Source: Neobacillus drentensis (GTDB taxonomy: Bacteria; Bacillota; Bacilli; Bacillales; Cytobacillaceae). Taken from it: a DNA stretch of 64,000 nt. Position 1 is the first letter of the stretch. Every line of letters starts with the position of its first letter. A program made the translations under genes and the position numbers. Positions 44,014 to 53,200 of this stretch are shown here, piece after piece. Under the pieces are notes generated by a model. It ran no database searches. It saw only the letters and a program-made list of their open reading frames with translations, and had not been told where the DNA came from. Location: positions 2,842,001-2,906,000 of the forward strand of contig NZ_CP091110.1 in NCBI RefSeq assembly GCF_021560175.1, read 5' to 3'.

Positions 44014-44220
44014 TTCCGTGACAACAAATCAATAGTAAAGCCATTCTGATTACCCAACTTCCCACTGTAAGCCCGACACTTTTGGACAGTCCTACTAAGA
44101 GTTCATCCAAGGGTGAAGTTTCAAGATCCGATTTACCTTATGGGTTAATCTAATATTCATATAATGGGGCTCCTTTTGTAGTTACTACTATTTTACTATA
44201 AAAGGTATTTTATTGTTTTA

Positions 44221-44305
44221 TTCAACTATCGGGTGCAAGATGTAAAGAATAGCTATCATTTTCGGCAGGATTGTACCTAAACGATAGGGTGTTAGTTAAA
44301 GTGGG
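44221..44305 (+). repeat. Dispersed element, two blocks
   Basis: TTCAACTATCGGGTGCAAGA with TGTAAAGAATAG, then TTCGGCAGGATTGTACCTAA with ACGATAGGGTGTTAGTTAAA. The central hairpin is reduced. Confidence 0.65.
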
Positions 44306-44364
44306 AATTTTCTCATTTTAACTGGAATATATCTTAGGTAAAGATTATAGATGGAGGGCTAATT

Positions 44365-44850
44365 ATGTCATTAGTTTCAATCTATACGGTTGGTAGGCTA
44401 AATCACCCCTATAACCACCCAGTCTCTCGTGAATTTTTTCAAGTGGGAGATGAAGTATATCGTCAAGCAACGAAATCAGGACTTATAGAGTTGTACTCAC
44501 CTGAAGGAGTCCGTTTTCCTGAAGAAACCGTAAAAGGAAAGGGTTCAGCGATCCTTACACTTTCAGTATGGAGAAGCCTTCAATCCTTATATCGCTTTAC
44601 TTATTCAGGAAAGCATAGGCAAGCATTACAAGCTAGAAGCAGATGGATAGAACCTTACCCAGAGAAACACCTATCTTATGTAGTTTGGTGGACAGAAATG
44701 GTGAGCGATGTCTCATGGGAGGAGGCATTCAGGAGATATAATCATTATATTCAGCATGGTCCCACTCCTTTTGCATTTGATTTTAAACGTGCATTTGATG
44801 AAAAAGGGGAGACGTTCTTGATTAATATAAATGGTGACGTTAAAGAATAA
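44365..44850 (+). CDS. DUF3291 domain protein
   Basis: 161 residues, ATG after ATGGAGGGCTAATT. It carries the DUF3291 pattern: TLSVWRSLQSLYRFTYSGKH then RQALQARSRWIEPYP, YVVWWTEMVSDVSWEEAFRR and HGPTPFAFDFKRAF. The dimeric alpha-beta barrel expected resembles antibiotic-biosynthesis monooxygenase-like folds. Role unknown. Confidence 0.87.
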   Translation: MSLVSIYTVGRLNHPYNHPVSREFFQVGDEVYRQATKSGLIELYSPEGVRFPEETVKGKGSAILTLSVWRSLQSLYRFTYSGKHRQALQARSRWIEPYPEKHLSYVVWWTEMVSDVSWEEAFRRYNHYIQHGPTPFAFDFKRAFDEKGETFLININGDVKE

Positions 44851-44886
44851 TACACCTTCCTGTTATTTTTATTTATTTTGGTGGAA

Positions 44887-44985
44887 TTTGTGAAATATTA
44901 CACTTAAACGATTGGGTGCAAGAGTTTAACGAGGGGGTGCTACAGCAGCTTCTTCTTATTAAGCAAAAGGTTCAGTTAGTGAGTA
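44887..44985 (+). repeat. Dispersed hairpin element, full copy
   Basis: ATTTGTGAAATATTACACTT with AAACGATTGGGTGCAAGAG and TTTAACGAG, central GGTGCTACAGCAGC, right block TCTTATTAAGCAAAAGGTTC with AGTTAGTGAGTAC. Another right-type piece (TGTTGCTAACGGTGCGG) lies near 45115-45145. Confidence 0.7.
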
Positions 44986-45175
44986 CTTATACAATTAAAT
45001 TTAGAATGAATTTTAAAACAGCTCTACTCTTTTATGCTTGTTCGGTAGTATGTATTTTCCTATCCATTAGGAAAACACTACATTATTGACCGCTGCAGCA
45101 ATTTTTTCTCTTTGTGTTGCTAACGGTGCGGTTTTGTATAATAAGATTAGAACCCATTTTGTATTTGAGACAATA

Positions 45176-45218
45176 AAAGAACCCTGGTCTAGGCAACAAC
45201 TAATCTAGGGTCCTTTAG
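45176..45218 (-). terminator. Terminator of the membrane gene at 45233
   Basis: AAAGAACCCTGGTCTAG pairs imperfectly with TAATCTAGGGTCCTTT. T-rich on the minus side. Confidence 0.65.
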
Positions 45219-45232
45219 TATCTAAGGCATTC

Positions 45233-45706
45233 TCATTCACATTTATTATGATTCCTTCTTAAAGGTTCAACAAATAATGATTGATACAAGTAGTTAAGGA
45301 TTGCTACTGCAATACTTATAAAGAAAAGTTGTTTTCGGCTCATTCTTACCATTTTATATATTCCAATTTTCTCTGCTATCGTAGTTAATGGATAAGCAAA
45401 TAAATAGTCAGCTAAAATGTTGGTAGTTAGATATATCCAAAATCTTTTGTAGGTTACTTTGAAGATCCAAAAGTTTAGGATTGTAAATGGACCAAAAACA
45501 AATGATATATCTGTAGCTAATTTTGGAATAATAGGATTTTTTACTTTCCACCATTTTAACTCTCGAGATAACTCACTAATTAATGCAATTACTAAGTCAC
45601 TAAAAATAATAGTAGGAAAGAATCGAAAAAAAGAAAATTTACCAATCTTTGCTACAGAAAACCAAGGTAATATTAGCAACAAATACATTTTCCACTTTTC
45701 CTTCAT
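45233..45706 (-). CDS. Multi-pass membrane protein, paralogue of 7483
   Basis: 157 residues, ATG with AGGGGGTATTCAA upstream. Same layout and the WWKVKNPIIPK, DISFVFG and TTNILADYLFAYPL signature as the gene at 7483-7959. Four or five helices. Function unknown. Confidence 0.75.
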   Translation of the reverse strand: MKEKWKMYLLLILPWFSVAKIGKFSFFRFFPTIIFSDLVIALISELSRELKWWKVKNPIIPKLATDISFVFGPFTILNFWIFKVTYKRFWIYLTTNILADYLFAYPLTTIAEKIGIYKMVRMSRKQLFFISIAVAILNYLYQSLFVEPLRRNHNKCE

Positions 45707-45897
45707 TTGAATACCCCCTGTTTGGAAATATATCTGAATGCAAACTAATCAAATGTGTCCTTTGTTATTTTTACCTATTAAATTTATTAATATCCTAATT
45801 GAAGTCCTTAAAAATGATCTTGATTCCCATAGGAGGATGACAGAGAAGAAGAGGGATTTACATGCCAATTCATTCGTAAAACGTTTATTAATAGGAA

Positions 45898-45932
45898 GCA
45901 TTATTATACTTAAACGATTGGGTGCATTGTAG
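45898..45932 (+). repeat. Left block of the dispersed element
   Basis: ATTATTATACTTAAACGAT with TGGGTGCATTG. It follows a 64-codon open frame (45738-45932) without ribosome site that I do not call. Another hairpin (GGCAACTGATTTATGTCAGTGGC, T tract) is at 46045-46074. Confidence 0.5.
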
Positions 45933-46141
45933 GACCAGGAGGGGAAAATTTAATGTGCGACCATAGCTGGTTGCACATCCAATTAATTAAGTTATGACTA
46001 AACCAATCTAACAGAGAAATTTTATATTCGATTTCAATTTTTGGGGAGGCAACTGATTTATGTCAGTGGCTTTTTTGTATGTATGATGGAAGGCTTCTTA
46101 CGATTAATTATTTATTTAACCACAGTGGAAGTATAGTTACT

Positions 46142-46357
46142 TTATTCCATTAATATTTCCTGGCTAAGGTGTTGTTCAAAATCTTTTGGCTTACCCAATA
46201 GTATCCCTCTTCTTGACGCAGTTGCAATTATTAGTCCTAATTCATAGTACATATTTTTAGAAACTAATCCTTTTGATATCATATTCTTCAATTCATAATA
46301 AAATTGAATCAAAAAATCACTTGGTAATTTTTCATATAAAGACACTTTTAAAAACAC
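46142..46357 (-). CDS. Small helical protein, 71 residues
   Basis: GTG start at 46357 with TAGGAATAGTGG upstream (weak). Two helices: LPSDFLIQFYYELKNMIS and SKNMYYELGLIIATASRRGI, then a short tail. No family recognised. Confidence 0.5.
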   Translation of the reverse strand: MFLKVSLYEKLPSDFLIQFYYELKNMISKGLVSKNMYYELGLIIATASRRGILLGKPKDFEQHLSQEILME

Positions 46358-46482
46358 CCACTATTCCTACTACATTAATAGGAATAATAGCATTTAAAAT
46401 TCATATTGAAAAGAGTTTTTCGCCAGTTTCATAAAATTTTCATTTAATTGATACTTTCATTCCTAAAAATTAAGATATCCTG

Positions 46483-46520
46483 AAAAATGGTTTGGAAAAT
46501 TTTCCAAACCATTTTTTTCG
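46483..46520 (-). terminator. Perfect-palindrome terminator of the AEC gene
   Basis: A 34-base perfect palindrome with arms AAAAATGGTTTGGAAAA and complement. T tract on both sides; it lies 107 bases after the AEC stop. Confidence 0.75.
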
Positions 46521-46626
46521 ATTTGTGCTCTAATAATTTCAATATCTTTACCATAAATCAGTTGAGCTTTCATATTGAAGTTAGATCATAATTATGAAAC
46601 AAATTTACTTTTAGCACCCATACTAT

Positions 46627-47550
46627 CTATTTCACCACGACAATCAGGAAGGGCAAAACGAAAAAAGAAATCAGGGTGGTCCAGAGAATGCATTTCGAGA
46701 CCATTTTAGGCGAAGCGTTAAATTTCTCTGCCAAAATCACGGCATTCACGGCAACAGGCATGCAAGCCAATACAAAAAGAACAGATTGTAAGATTCCTCT
46801 GATATGTAAAAGGTAAATGCAAAATAGACCAACGATCGGCGATACGAACAATCGGACAGCCATTCCCGTCCAAAAGGCGGTTTCAAATTTCTCTTTATTT
46901 CTGGCTATTTTCACATTGACCATCTGTACACCTAAAATCGCCAGAACAACCGGAGAGTATGCATCTGCCACCATCGAAACCCCTTTTGCAATGTCGACTG
47001 GTAAGGAAAGATGGAATGTTCGAAGCACGAACGCAAGAATGGCGGCGTAGATGGCAGGAAGTGAAAACACTGATTTAATCGCATTCTTAATGGAAAATTG
47101 GGATCTGGCCGCAAAGTATACCCCTAAGGTGTTCACAATGACCATTTGACCAATCACATAAACGGATGCCTTATCAAGCCCCAGTTTCCCAAATGCGAGT
47201 AAGACAAGAGGCAGTCCGTAATTGACACTGTTCGTTAAGGATGAAATCAGTGTCAGCCCAGCCGTTTCAGACGCGGAAAGTTTAAAAGCTTTTCCTAAAA
47301 TATTGGCAATGGTCCAAAGCAGGACAAGATTAAGCAGGGAAAAGGCAACCGTTTGAAAAATATCATGATGGGATACGTGAGCGGTCAGTAAGGTATCCAA
47401 AATAATCGCAGGACTTAAATAATATAAGTACAGAGTCAACAACGGCTTCGTATCAAGCTGCTTGAAACGTCCCAGAAGGGCACCGACGGTTACGGGAATA
47501 GATAGTGGAACAATCACTTGAAAAAGGGTAGTAAAAACAGTTTGAATCAC
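46627..47550 (-). CDS. AEC-family (auxin efflux carrier-type) transporter
   Basis: 308 residues from GTG 47550, which has TTGGAGAGGAGTCCTGTTCG upstream; the frame is open farther to 47601 but lacks a site there. Ten helices in two inverted halves, typical of AEC proteins that move malonate, malate or other organic acids. Motifs include SLTNSVNYGLPLVLLAFG and LACMPVAVNAVILAEKF. Divergent from a LysR regulator 140 bases away that probably controls it. Confidence 0.85.
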   Translation of the reverse strand: MIQTVFTTLFQVIVPLSIPVTVGALLGRFKQLDTKPLLTLYLYYLSPAIILDTLLTAHVSHHDIFQTVAFSLLNLVLLWTIANILGKAFKLSASETAGLTLISSLTNSVNYGLPLVLLAFGKLGLDKASVYVIGQMVIVNTLGVYFAARSQFSIKNAIKSVFSLPAIYAAILAFVLRTFHLSLPVDIAKGVSMVADAYSPVVLAILGVQMVNVKIARNKEKFETAFWTGMAVRLFVSPIVGLFCIYLLHIRGILQSVLFVLACMPVAVNAVILAEKFNASPKMVSKCILWTTLISFFVLPFLIVVVK

Positions 47551-47689
47551 CGAACAGGACTCCTCTCCAAATCTATTGGAATAATGTGTATCGAATTCCA
47601 TAAATCGATTATAATGGAAAAGTGAAATAATTTATATTAACAAATAATAAGGAGATTAATAACCAATTGTTATTAGGGTAGGGGATTCG
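47551..47689. promoter_or_regulatory. Divergent AEC/LysR promoter region
   Basis: AT-rich gap with TTATAAT-like and AATAATTTATATTAACAA stretches between the two genes. LysR boxes (T-N11-A) are expected here. The exact site is not resolved. Confidence 0.4.
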
Positions 47690-48565
47690 ATGGATATTAA
47701 ATGGTTAAAGACTTTTATCATTGCGTCAAAGTATGAGAATTTTCGTCAAACGTCAGAGGAACTTTTTCTGACTCAGCCTGCTGTAACAAAGCATATTAAA
47801 AGGTTGGAAGAAACTCTAAACATTCAATTGTTTGAAAGACTCGGTAAAAAAGTGATTCTTACACCAGCAGGTCATAAGTATCTATCCTATGCAAGGGAGA
47901 TCCTATCAAAATATGAGCAAGGTGTGGAAGACTTTGAATCTTGGAAACAAGGGTATAATCGGAAGTTAATCATCGCTGCTGCCCCGCAAATTGCATCCTC
48001 CATCCTGCCTTCTATATTAAGGGGATTTATGGATGAAAATCCTTATTTAGAAGTTTTAATTAAAGTCCTCAAGTCTTATGAAATAGGGGAGGAAGTCAGT
48101 GCTGGAAATGCAGATATAGGGCTTACGAGAATTTTACCCATGCAAACCAATATAAAAAGTCATATTGTGCATAAGGAATCGGTCCTTCTAGTTGCACCAA
48201 ATGAATGCAAAGAAACTTCTACCCTTGATGAACAAACCATTTTACATAAATATAGGCTAATTACTCATAACCATCCAGACTATTGGGATAATTTGCTCGA
48301 TCATATCAAGAGGCATTATCCGACCGTAAAGAACATGAGAGTTGACCAAGTAGAGGTTACCAAGCGTTTTATCGAAGAAGGGCTTGGAGTTTCCTATCTA
48401 CCAGCTACTGTGGTTAAGGATGAAATGGATCGGAATAAATTGATCGAAATTAAACCATGTAACATCATTCCACCTACCTCTTTTACGTATGTCTTAACAA
48501 AAGTAGAAACGGATGAAGTCGTAACGTTCATTACCTTCTTAAAAGAAGCATTAAACAAATGGTGA
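47690..48565 (+). CDS. LysR-family transcriptional regulator
   Basis: 291 residues, ATG with TAGGGGATTCG upstream. N-terminal winged HTH: MDIKWLKTFIIASKYENFRQ, TSEELFLTQPAVTKHIKRLE, FERLGKKVILTPAG. The effector-binding domain follows (residues 90-290). Such pairs of LysR and AEC genes usually respond to the organic acid moved. Similar to CitR/CcpC-type regulators; the effector is unknown. Confidence 0.9.
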   Translation: MDIKWLKTFIIASKYENFRQTSEELFLTQPAVTKHIKRLEETLNIQLFERLGKKVILTPAGHKYLSYAREILSKYEQGVEDFESWKQGYNRKLIIAAAPQIASSILPSILRGFMDENPYLEVLIKVLKSYEIGEEVSAGNADIGLTRILPMQTNIKSHIVHKESVLLVAPNECKETSTLDEQTILHKYRLITHNHPDYWDNLLDHIKRHYPTVKNMRVDQVEVTKRFIEEGLGVSYLPATVVKDEMDRNKLIEIKPCNIIPPTSFTYVLTKVETDEVVTFITFLKEALNKW

Positions 48566-48689
48566 AAGTGGCTGCAGCTAAAATGATAGCGCTTTAGCAG
48601 GATTTTTTAGGTTATGTGGAGAATACTTATTTTATTAGTTAATTTTCTGAAAATTTTTAAAATAATGTTAAAACAAGGAGTGTGTTCAC

Positions 48690-48860
48690 ATGACGTATGT
48701 CTACAAAACTGGCATTTATCAAAATTCAGAAAAGAAGCGTTGGGAATACTGGTATATTGGGCCAAATGAAGTGAAAATTCTAGTCTCATGGTTAAGCTGG
48801 ACTGCATCAAAGGAATATGAAAAATGGGAAAAAACCTGTCTTGTAGAAAAAGCAGGCTAG
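48690..48860 (+). CDS. Aromatic small protein, 56 residues
   Basis: ATG 48690 with AAACAAGGAGTGTGTTCAC upstream; stop TAG at 48858. MTYVYKTGIYQNSEKKRWEY followed by WYIGPNEVKILVSWLSWTA and a charged helix. Five Trp in 56 residues. Probably a small beta-hairpin protein; no family. Confidence 0.6.
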   Translation: MTYVYKTGIYQNSEKKRWEYWYIGPNEVKILVSWLSWTASKEYEKWEKTCLVEKAG

Positions 48861-48872
48861 ACCTCACAAAAA

Positions 48873-48904
48873 GAGCCTGTCCAAAGTAGTGGACAGGCCT
48901 AAAA
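48873..48904. terminator. Bidirectional terminator
   Basis: GCCTGTCCA pairs with TGGACAGGC, loop AAGTAG, A/T-rich on both sides. Confidence 0.85.
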
Positions 48905-48909
48905 GCTTT

Positions 48910-49641
48910 TTATCCTTGAGCAAGTTTCATTTGATCTTTCAGACACGCTTCCTGTTTTCGGATAAATCCTCGGTCTCTATGATAAAGGATAAGCGCAACA
49001 ACCAGAATACCTGAGGCAATCCAGATCGCTCTATTCCCTATATACGTAGTGGAAAATGTCCCTGATAAAGCACCAAATATAAAGGATGAAATGATGAAAA
49101 AGAATTCTTGAAATTGCTTTTTAGCTTCTTGGTTATGTTCTTTAATCGCTAAATAAGCTGCTTGAGTAGCCGTCCTTAAATTTCCCGTCGTCATCGTGGA
49201 GTTATACGCCCACCGGTCTAATTTATTAAAAGTAGAAATTTGCAGGGAAGACACAAATGCAATGGACACTGTCACGACCATGTTCGGGACACTGCTCGGT
49301 AACAACCCAACAAAAATCAACACGAGACATTCTAATAGGAGGATGGATCGTCTATAGCTGTACACTAAATGTCTAACACGGGGTGTTTTGAAAATTTCAG
49401 AAATCAAAACGCCTAATATAAACGCAATAATGGGAGGAATATAGAGTAACATCCCCATCCAATCGCGGTTGGCTGCTTTTACGGCCAATAATACCATGTT
49501 TCCTGTTTGAGCATTCGCAAATACTCCATCCCGGCTAATGAAAGTGTAAGCATCTAGAAATCCTCCAACCAAAGCCAATAACACACCTAAACGCACGGAA
49601 TTTGACGATAGCGATAGAGGTTTCTTCTGTTTATCTTCCAT
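48910..49641 (-). CDS. YoaK-family (DUF1275) membrane protein
   Basis: 243 residues, ATG with AATAAGGAGCTTTTTTT upstream. Six helices. The DUF1275 signature is present: LALVGGFLDAYTFISRDGVF then ANAQTGNMVLLAVKAA, and WAYNSTMTTGNLRTAT. Function unknown (proposed small-molecule transporter). Terminator on its 3' side. Confidence 0.87.
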   Translation of the reverse strand: MEDKQKKPLSLSSNSVRLGVLLALVGGFLDAYTFISRDGVFANAQTGNMVLLAVKAANRDWMGMLLYIPPIIAFILGVLISEIFKTPRVRHLVYSYRRSILLLECLVLIFVGLLPSSVPNMVVTVSIAFVSSLQISTFNKLDRWAYNSTMTTGNLRTATQAAYLAIKEHNQEAKKQFQEFFFIISSFIFGALSGTFSTTYIGNRAIWIASGILVVALILYHRDRGFIRKQEACLKDQMKLAQG

Positions 49642-49826
49642 AAAAAAAGCTCCTTATTCAGTAAAAATTTTAAAAATCTAAGACAGTAAAATACTAAGAG
49701 ATTATTAGAGTCAGGTCAATGGAAATTACATGAACGTAGTAAGAAAATCGGGATTTATGAAAACTTTATGTCGGATTCGATGCTTAGAATAAGAAATTCC
49801 TAAAATATATTTAGGGGAAATGTTCA

Positions 49827-50123
49827 ATGAAATTTATTATCTATCCAATTAGTGCTTTGATTATTGGAATATCCATAATCGTGGGTGCCTCGATCTTAAA
49901 GGGGACTTTTTTTACAAATCAAAATGATTCTATCGTTAAAAATTCTTCAACGTCGATTTCAACTGTGAATAGTCAAGATATTATGACGAAAAAACAACTT
50001 GCTGAATATCTTCAAGTTAACGAAGAAACAATTGATAGCATTTTGAATTTTGGGATGTTAGAGGATGGAAGTTATTTTAGAAGTTTTTATAGTTCTGAAA
50101 AGTCAAATGCTAATTACTTATGA
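49827..50123 (+). CDS. Membrane-anchored helix-turn-helix protein
   Basis: 98 residues, ATG with TTAGGGGAAATGTTCA upstream. One N-terminal transmembrane helix (residues 3-26), a Ser/Thr/Asn-rich linker (NSSTSISTVNSQD), and an excisionase-like HTH (MTKKQLAEYLQVNEETIDSI). The expected tip of the second helix and wing (usually ...YRIPxxxL) is replaced by GSYFRSFYSSEKSNANYL, so the end may be altered. A DNA-binding motif tied to the membrane is unusual. Confidence 0.6.
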   Translation: MKFIIYPISALIIGISIIVGASILKGTFFTNQNDSIVKNSSTSISTVNSQDIMTKKQLAEYLQVNEETIDSILNFGMLEDGSYFRSFYSSEKSNANYL

Positions 50124-50257
50124 ATTAACGACGGATCGAAGCAGTTGATTGGAAGCTTTATAGATTGGAAAAAAGGAATTTTGGATTCAATATAGAATAT
50201 TTACTTGCTAACGTACTAAATAGAATGGATCGCTTTAAACCTAGCGGAGGTGGAGAA

Positions 50258-51274
50258 ATGAAGGCGTTATTTATCGGTGGGACGGGAACCATTAGTTCTG
50301 CCATTACAAAACAATTAGTCACAAATGGAGCTGAACTTTACCTTCTAAATAGAGGGAATCAAAAGAATCGCTTGCCAGAAGGCGTAAACTTACTAAAAGC
50401 TGATATCAATGATGAAGACCAAGTTTCCAGATTGATTGGGGGGTTAGAGTTTGATGTTGTGGCTGATTTCATTGCCTTTGAACCTGCCCAACTGGAAAGG
50501 GATTATCGCTTATTTAAAGGGAAAACGAAACAATTTATCTTTATAAGTTCTGCTTCTGCCTATCAAACTCCTTTGTCTGATTATCGAATTACAGAAGGAA
50601 CGCCATTATTCAATCCGTATTGGCAATATTCGAGAAATAAGATTGCCTGTGAAGAGTATTTGCTGAAACTTTATCGTGAAGAAGGCTTTCCAATTACGAT
50701 TGTCAGACCAAGTCACACCTATGATGAACGTTCGATTCCACTTGGCGTCCATGGGAGCAAAGGGTCCTGGCAGGTAGCAAAGCGAATGCTTGAGAATAAA
50801 CCCGTGATTATTCATGGTGATGGAACATCGTTATGGACGATGACCCACAATCGTGATTTTGCGAGAGGCTTTATTGGCTTAATGGGCAATATCCATGCAA
50901 TTGGGGAGTCTGTTCATATTACTTCAGATGAAAGTCTTACCTGGAATCAAATTTACGAAGCGATTGCGGACGCACTCGGAGTAAAACTCCATGCCATTCA
51001 TGTATCATCGGATTTTTTAGATGCGTGTAGTAAAGAGGATTATCGAGGTGGATTGTTGGGAGATAAGGCCAATTCCGTCGTTTTCGATAATACGAAATTG
51101 AAAAGACTAGTACCAGATTTTGTAGCGACGACCCGATTTTACCAGGGGATTAAACAAACGGTTGAGTACATTGTCGCTCATCCAGAACTGCAAACACCGG
51201 ATGAGGAATTTGACCATTGGTGTGATAGAGTAGTGGATGCATTAAATACGGCATTAAAAATCATTAGTGAATAG
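50258..51274 (+). CDS. NAD-dependent epimerase/dehydratase-family protein
   Basis: 338 residues from ATG 50258, with GCGGAGGTGGAGAA upstream; the open frame farther to 50165 has no site. Rossmann motif MKALFIGGTGTISSAITKQL. The SDR Tyr/Lys pair is weak (YWQYSRNKIACEEYLLK: Y-x3-K). It resembles CSP41-like and nucleoside-diphosphate-sugar epimerases, with RPSHTYDERSIPLG and the binding loop WTMTHNRDFARGF. Substrate unknown. Terminator at 51387. Confidence 0.85.
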   Translation: MKALFIGGTGTISSAITKQLVTNGAELYLLNRGNQKNRLPEGVNLLKADINDEDQVSRLIGGLEFDVVADFIAFEPAQLERDYRLFKGKTKQFIFISSASAYQTPLSDYRITEGTPLFNPYWQYSRNKIACEEYLLKLYREEGFPITIVRPSHTYDERSIPLGVHGSKGSWQVAKRMLENKPVIIHGDGTSLWTMTHNRDFARGFIGLMGNIHAIGESVHITSDESLTWNQIYEAIADALGVKLHAIHVSSDFLDACSKEDYRGGLLGDKANSVVFDNTKLKRLVPDFVATTRFYQGIKQTVEYIVAHPELQTPDEEFDHWCDRVVDALNTALKIISE

Positions 51275-51386
51275 ACTCGTTAAAGGAATGCTCTTTTTGC
51301 ATGAATATACCATTGGAACAGGTGACAGCAAAAGGGCAGTTGTTTTGTTCGGTCTTTTTTAGTGGTTAATACCTATAAGAAGCAAA

Positions 51387-51433
51387 AGCCGACTGCTGTC
51401 ATGCTATCGAATGACAACAGTCGGCTTTTTTTA
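51387..51433 (+). terminator. Strong terminator
   Basis: AGCCGACTGCTGTCAT pairs with ATGACAACAGTCGGCT (one mismatch), then TTTTTTT. Confidence 0.9.
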
Positions 51434-51490
51434 TATGGTTCGTTATTAACCCCAAAATCGGTTTAATCATTCCTGACTCCAGAAAGTTCT

Positions 51491-51802
51491 CGAACCAACT
51501 TCGGACAAGGCAAAGCTAAAAGAGCAAAGTTTTGTCCGAAGTCGAACCAACTTTGGACAAGGCAAAGCCAAAAGAGCGAGGTTGTGTCCGAAGTCGAACC
51601 AACTTTGGACAAGGCAAAGCCAAAAGAGTGAGGTTGTGTCCGAAGTCGAACCAACTTTGGACAAGGCAAAGCCAAAAGAGCGAAGTGGTGTCCGAAGTCG
51701 AACCAACTTTGGACAAGGCAAAGCCAAAAGAGCGAAGTGGTGTCCGAAGTCGAGCCAACTTCGGGCAAGAGGAAACCAAAAAAATGTGATGATGTCCGAA
51801 GA
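51491..51802. repeat. Minisatellite, six units of 52 bp
   Basis: Units begin at 51491, 51543, 51595, 51647, 51699 and 51751, each opening CGAACCAACTTTGGACAAGG and ending GTGTCCGAAGT. Central units differ by few bases; the last is more divergent. Each unit can fold, since TTGGAC/TCGGAC faces GTCCGA. Since 52 is not a multiple of three, the array stays open in several frames on both strands (up to 117 codons); I do not count those as genes. Confidence 0.92.
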
Positions 51803-51920
51803 AATACCAAATAAGCACAAATACTTGTTTAAAGTTGCCCTGTATCATACCGAATTAATAGAAAATGAGATTTAATGTTTTCTTAAAGGAGGAAAAATCC
51901 TAGAAAAGGAGATGGATTGC

Positions 51921-52028
51921 TTGAACAATGAAAAAAGTGAAAGTAATGAAAAAGGAAAAGCTCATAAATCATTTAAAAATGATTATGTAAACAAACTTCG
52001 ATTTTCAATCAAGAATAATGTATATTAA
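51921..52028 (+). CDS. Possible small charged protein, 35 residues
   Basis: TTG 51921 after AGAAAAGGAGATGGATTGC, stop TAA 52026. MNNEKSESNEKGKAHKSF then KNDYVNKLRFSIKNNVY. Ribosome site is proper; a strong terminator follows at 52074. Highly charged, lysine-rich. Weak call. Confidence 0.4.
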   Translation: MNNEKSESNEKGKAHKSFKNDYVNKLRFSIKNNVY

Positions 52029-52073
52029 AATAAGAATCTATTGAGGGAAAATAGCTCATTGATTATTAAACGT

Positions 52074-52120
52074 AACACTCACAAACATTGTTTTCTCCAT
52101 GTTTGTGAGTGTTTTTTTAT
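52074..52120 (+). terminator. Strong terminator
   Basis: AACACTCACAAACAT pairs perfectly with ATGTTTGTGAGTGTT, then TTTTTT. Confidence 0.92.
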
Positions 52121-52305
52121 TTGGATTAGAGGTTAATAATCCTTTTTAATTAATATCATAATAATTGAAATAATTTTATTAATCAAACATTTATTAAAGG
52201 TATTGTATTTTTTTATGTATAAAATTACAATAGGTTACATAAATAAAACATTTTACTGTGATAAATCGGTAAAGGGATAAAGTGGAATAGGGGAGGAATA
52301 ACAAC

Positions 52306-53136
52306 ATGAAGAAAGTCATCCAGTTCTTAATCATTGCAGCAGTGGCTCTAATGGCAACTGCATGCGGTACTCAGCCTAAATTACCTGCACAATCAAAAAG
52401 CGAGCAGAGCCAAAAAGGAACTGAAGGTAATACCTATGATAATATCAAAAAGCAAGGCGTTATTAAAATTGCGGTAGATGATACATTTCCACCAATGGAA
52501 TACCGTGATGATCAAAACAAGTTAGTAGGTTTTGACATTGACCTTGCAACTGCAATATCAAAAGAGCTTGGTGTGAAGGTAGAATTTGTACCAACTGCTT
52601 GGGATGGAATTCTACCAGGATTAGACGCTAAACGATATGACATTATTATGTCATCCATGAATATTACAGATGAAAGAAAGCAAAAGGTTGATTTTGTAGA
52701 GTACATGAAATTAGGTCAAGTGGTTGCAGTAAAAACAGGCAATCCACTGAAGATTCAAACCAAAGAAGATCTATCTGGAAAAACAGTCGGTGTTCAATTA
52801 GGTACAACTAGTGAAAGTGCAGCGAAAGAGATTAAGGGAATTAAAGAATTAAAGACATACAACGGATATACAGATGTATTTAATGACTTAGGTCTTGGCC
52901 GTTTACAGGGAGTTATTGTTGCAGAAGCGGTTGGTCGTTACTACAAAACGTCCAAACCTGATGCGTTTGATGTGGTAGGCAGTTCATTCCAAAGTCTTCC
53001 AGTAGGGATTGCTGTACGTAAAGGTGATAACGACCTTGAAGCAGCATTACAAAAAGCAATTGCAGCTGCAAAGGATAACGGAACCTACACAGAAGTTAGT
53101 AAGAAATGGTTCGGAACAGATAAATCTAAGGAATAA
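52306..53136 (+). CDS. Amino-acid ABC transporter, substrate-binding lipoprotein
   Basis: 276 residues, ATG with ATAGGGGAGGAATAACAAC upstream. Lipobox MATAC with lipidated Cys20. Then a family 3 binding protein: VIKIAVDDTFPPMEYRDDQNK then LVGFDIDLATAISKELG, a typical amino-acid-binding pattern with the Arg/Asp contacts, and PVGIAVRKGDNDL. Binds a polar amino acid or its derivative outside the cell. First gene of an operon with permease, ATPase and two amidohydrolases. Confidence 0.93.
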   Translation: MKKVIQFLIIAAVALMATACGTQPKLPAQSKSEQSQKGTEGNTYDNIKKQGVIKIAVDDTFPPMEYRDDQNKLVGFDIDLATAISKELGVKVEFVPTAWDGILPGLDAKRYDIIMSSMNITDERKQKVDFVEYMKLGQVVAVKTGNPLKIQTKEDLSGKTVGVQLGTTSESAAKEIKGIKELKTYNGYTDVFNDLGLGRLQGVIVAEAVGRYYKTSKPDAFDVVGSSFQSLPVGIAVRKGDNDLEAALQKAIAAAKDNGTYTEVSKKWFGTDKSKE

Positions 53137-53200
53137 AAAGGATACGGATAAATCGGAATGCTGATTTATCCGTCTTGTTTTTTCAGAAGGAGAGAGGGAA

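Noticed and set aside
44014..44190. Possible insertion-sequence end (CCCGACACTTTTGGACAGTCC)
   Set aside because: It recalls ends of IS3-type elements, but there is no matching opposite end, no target duplication and no transposase nearby.
45738..45932. 64-codon frame
   Set aside because: No ribosome site, and the last codons lie in a dispersed element block.
51491..51802. CRISPR-like regular repeats
   Set aside because: The spacing is entirely made of repeat; no spacer differs strongly and no cas genes are present.
51463..51875. Several open frames of 85-117 codons on both strands
   Set aside because: All arise from the 52-bp tandem repeat, whose unit length cycles the frames. None has a ribosome site and they overlap each other completely.
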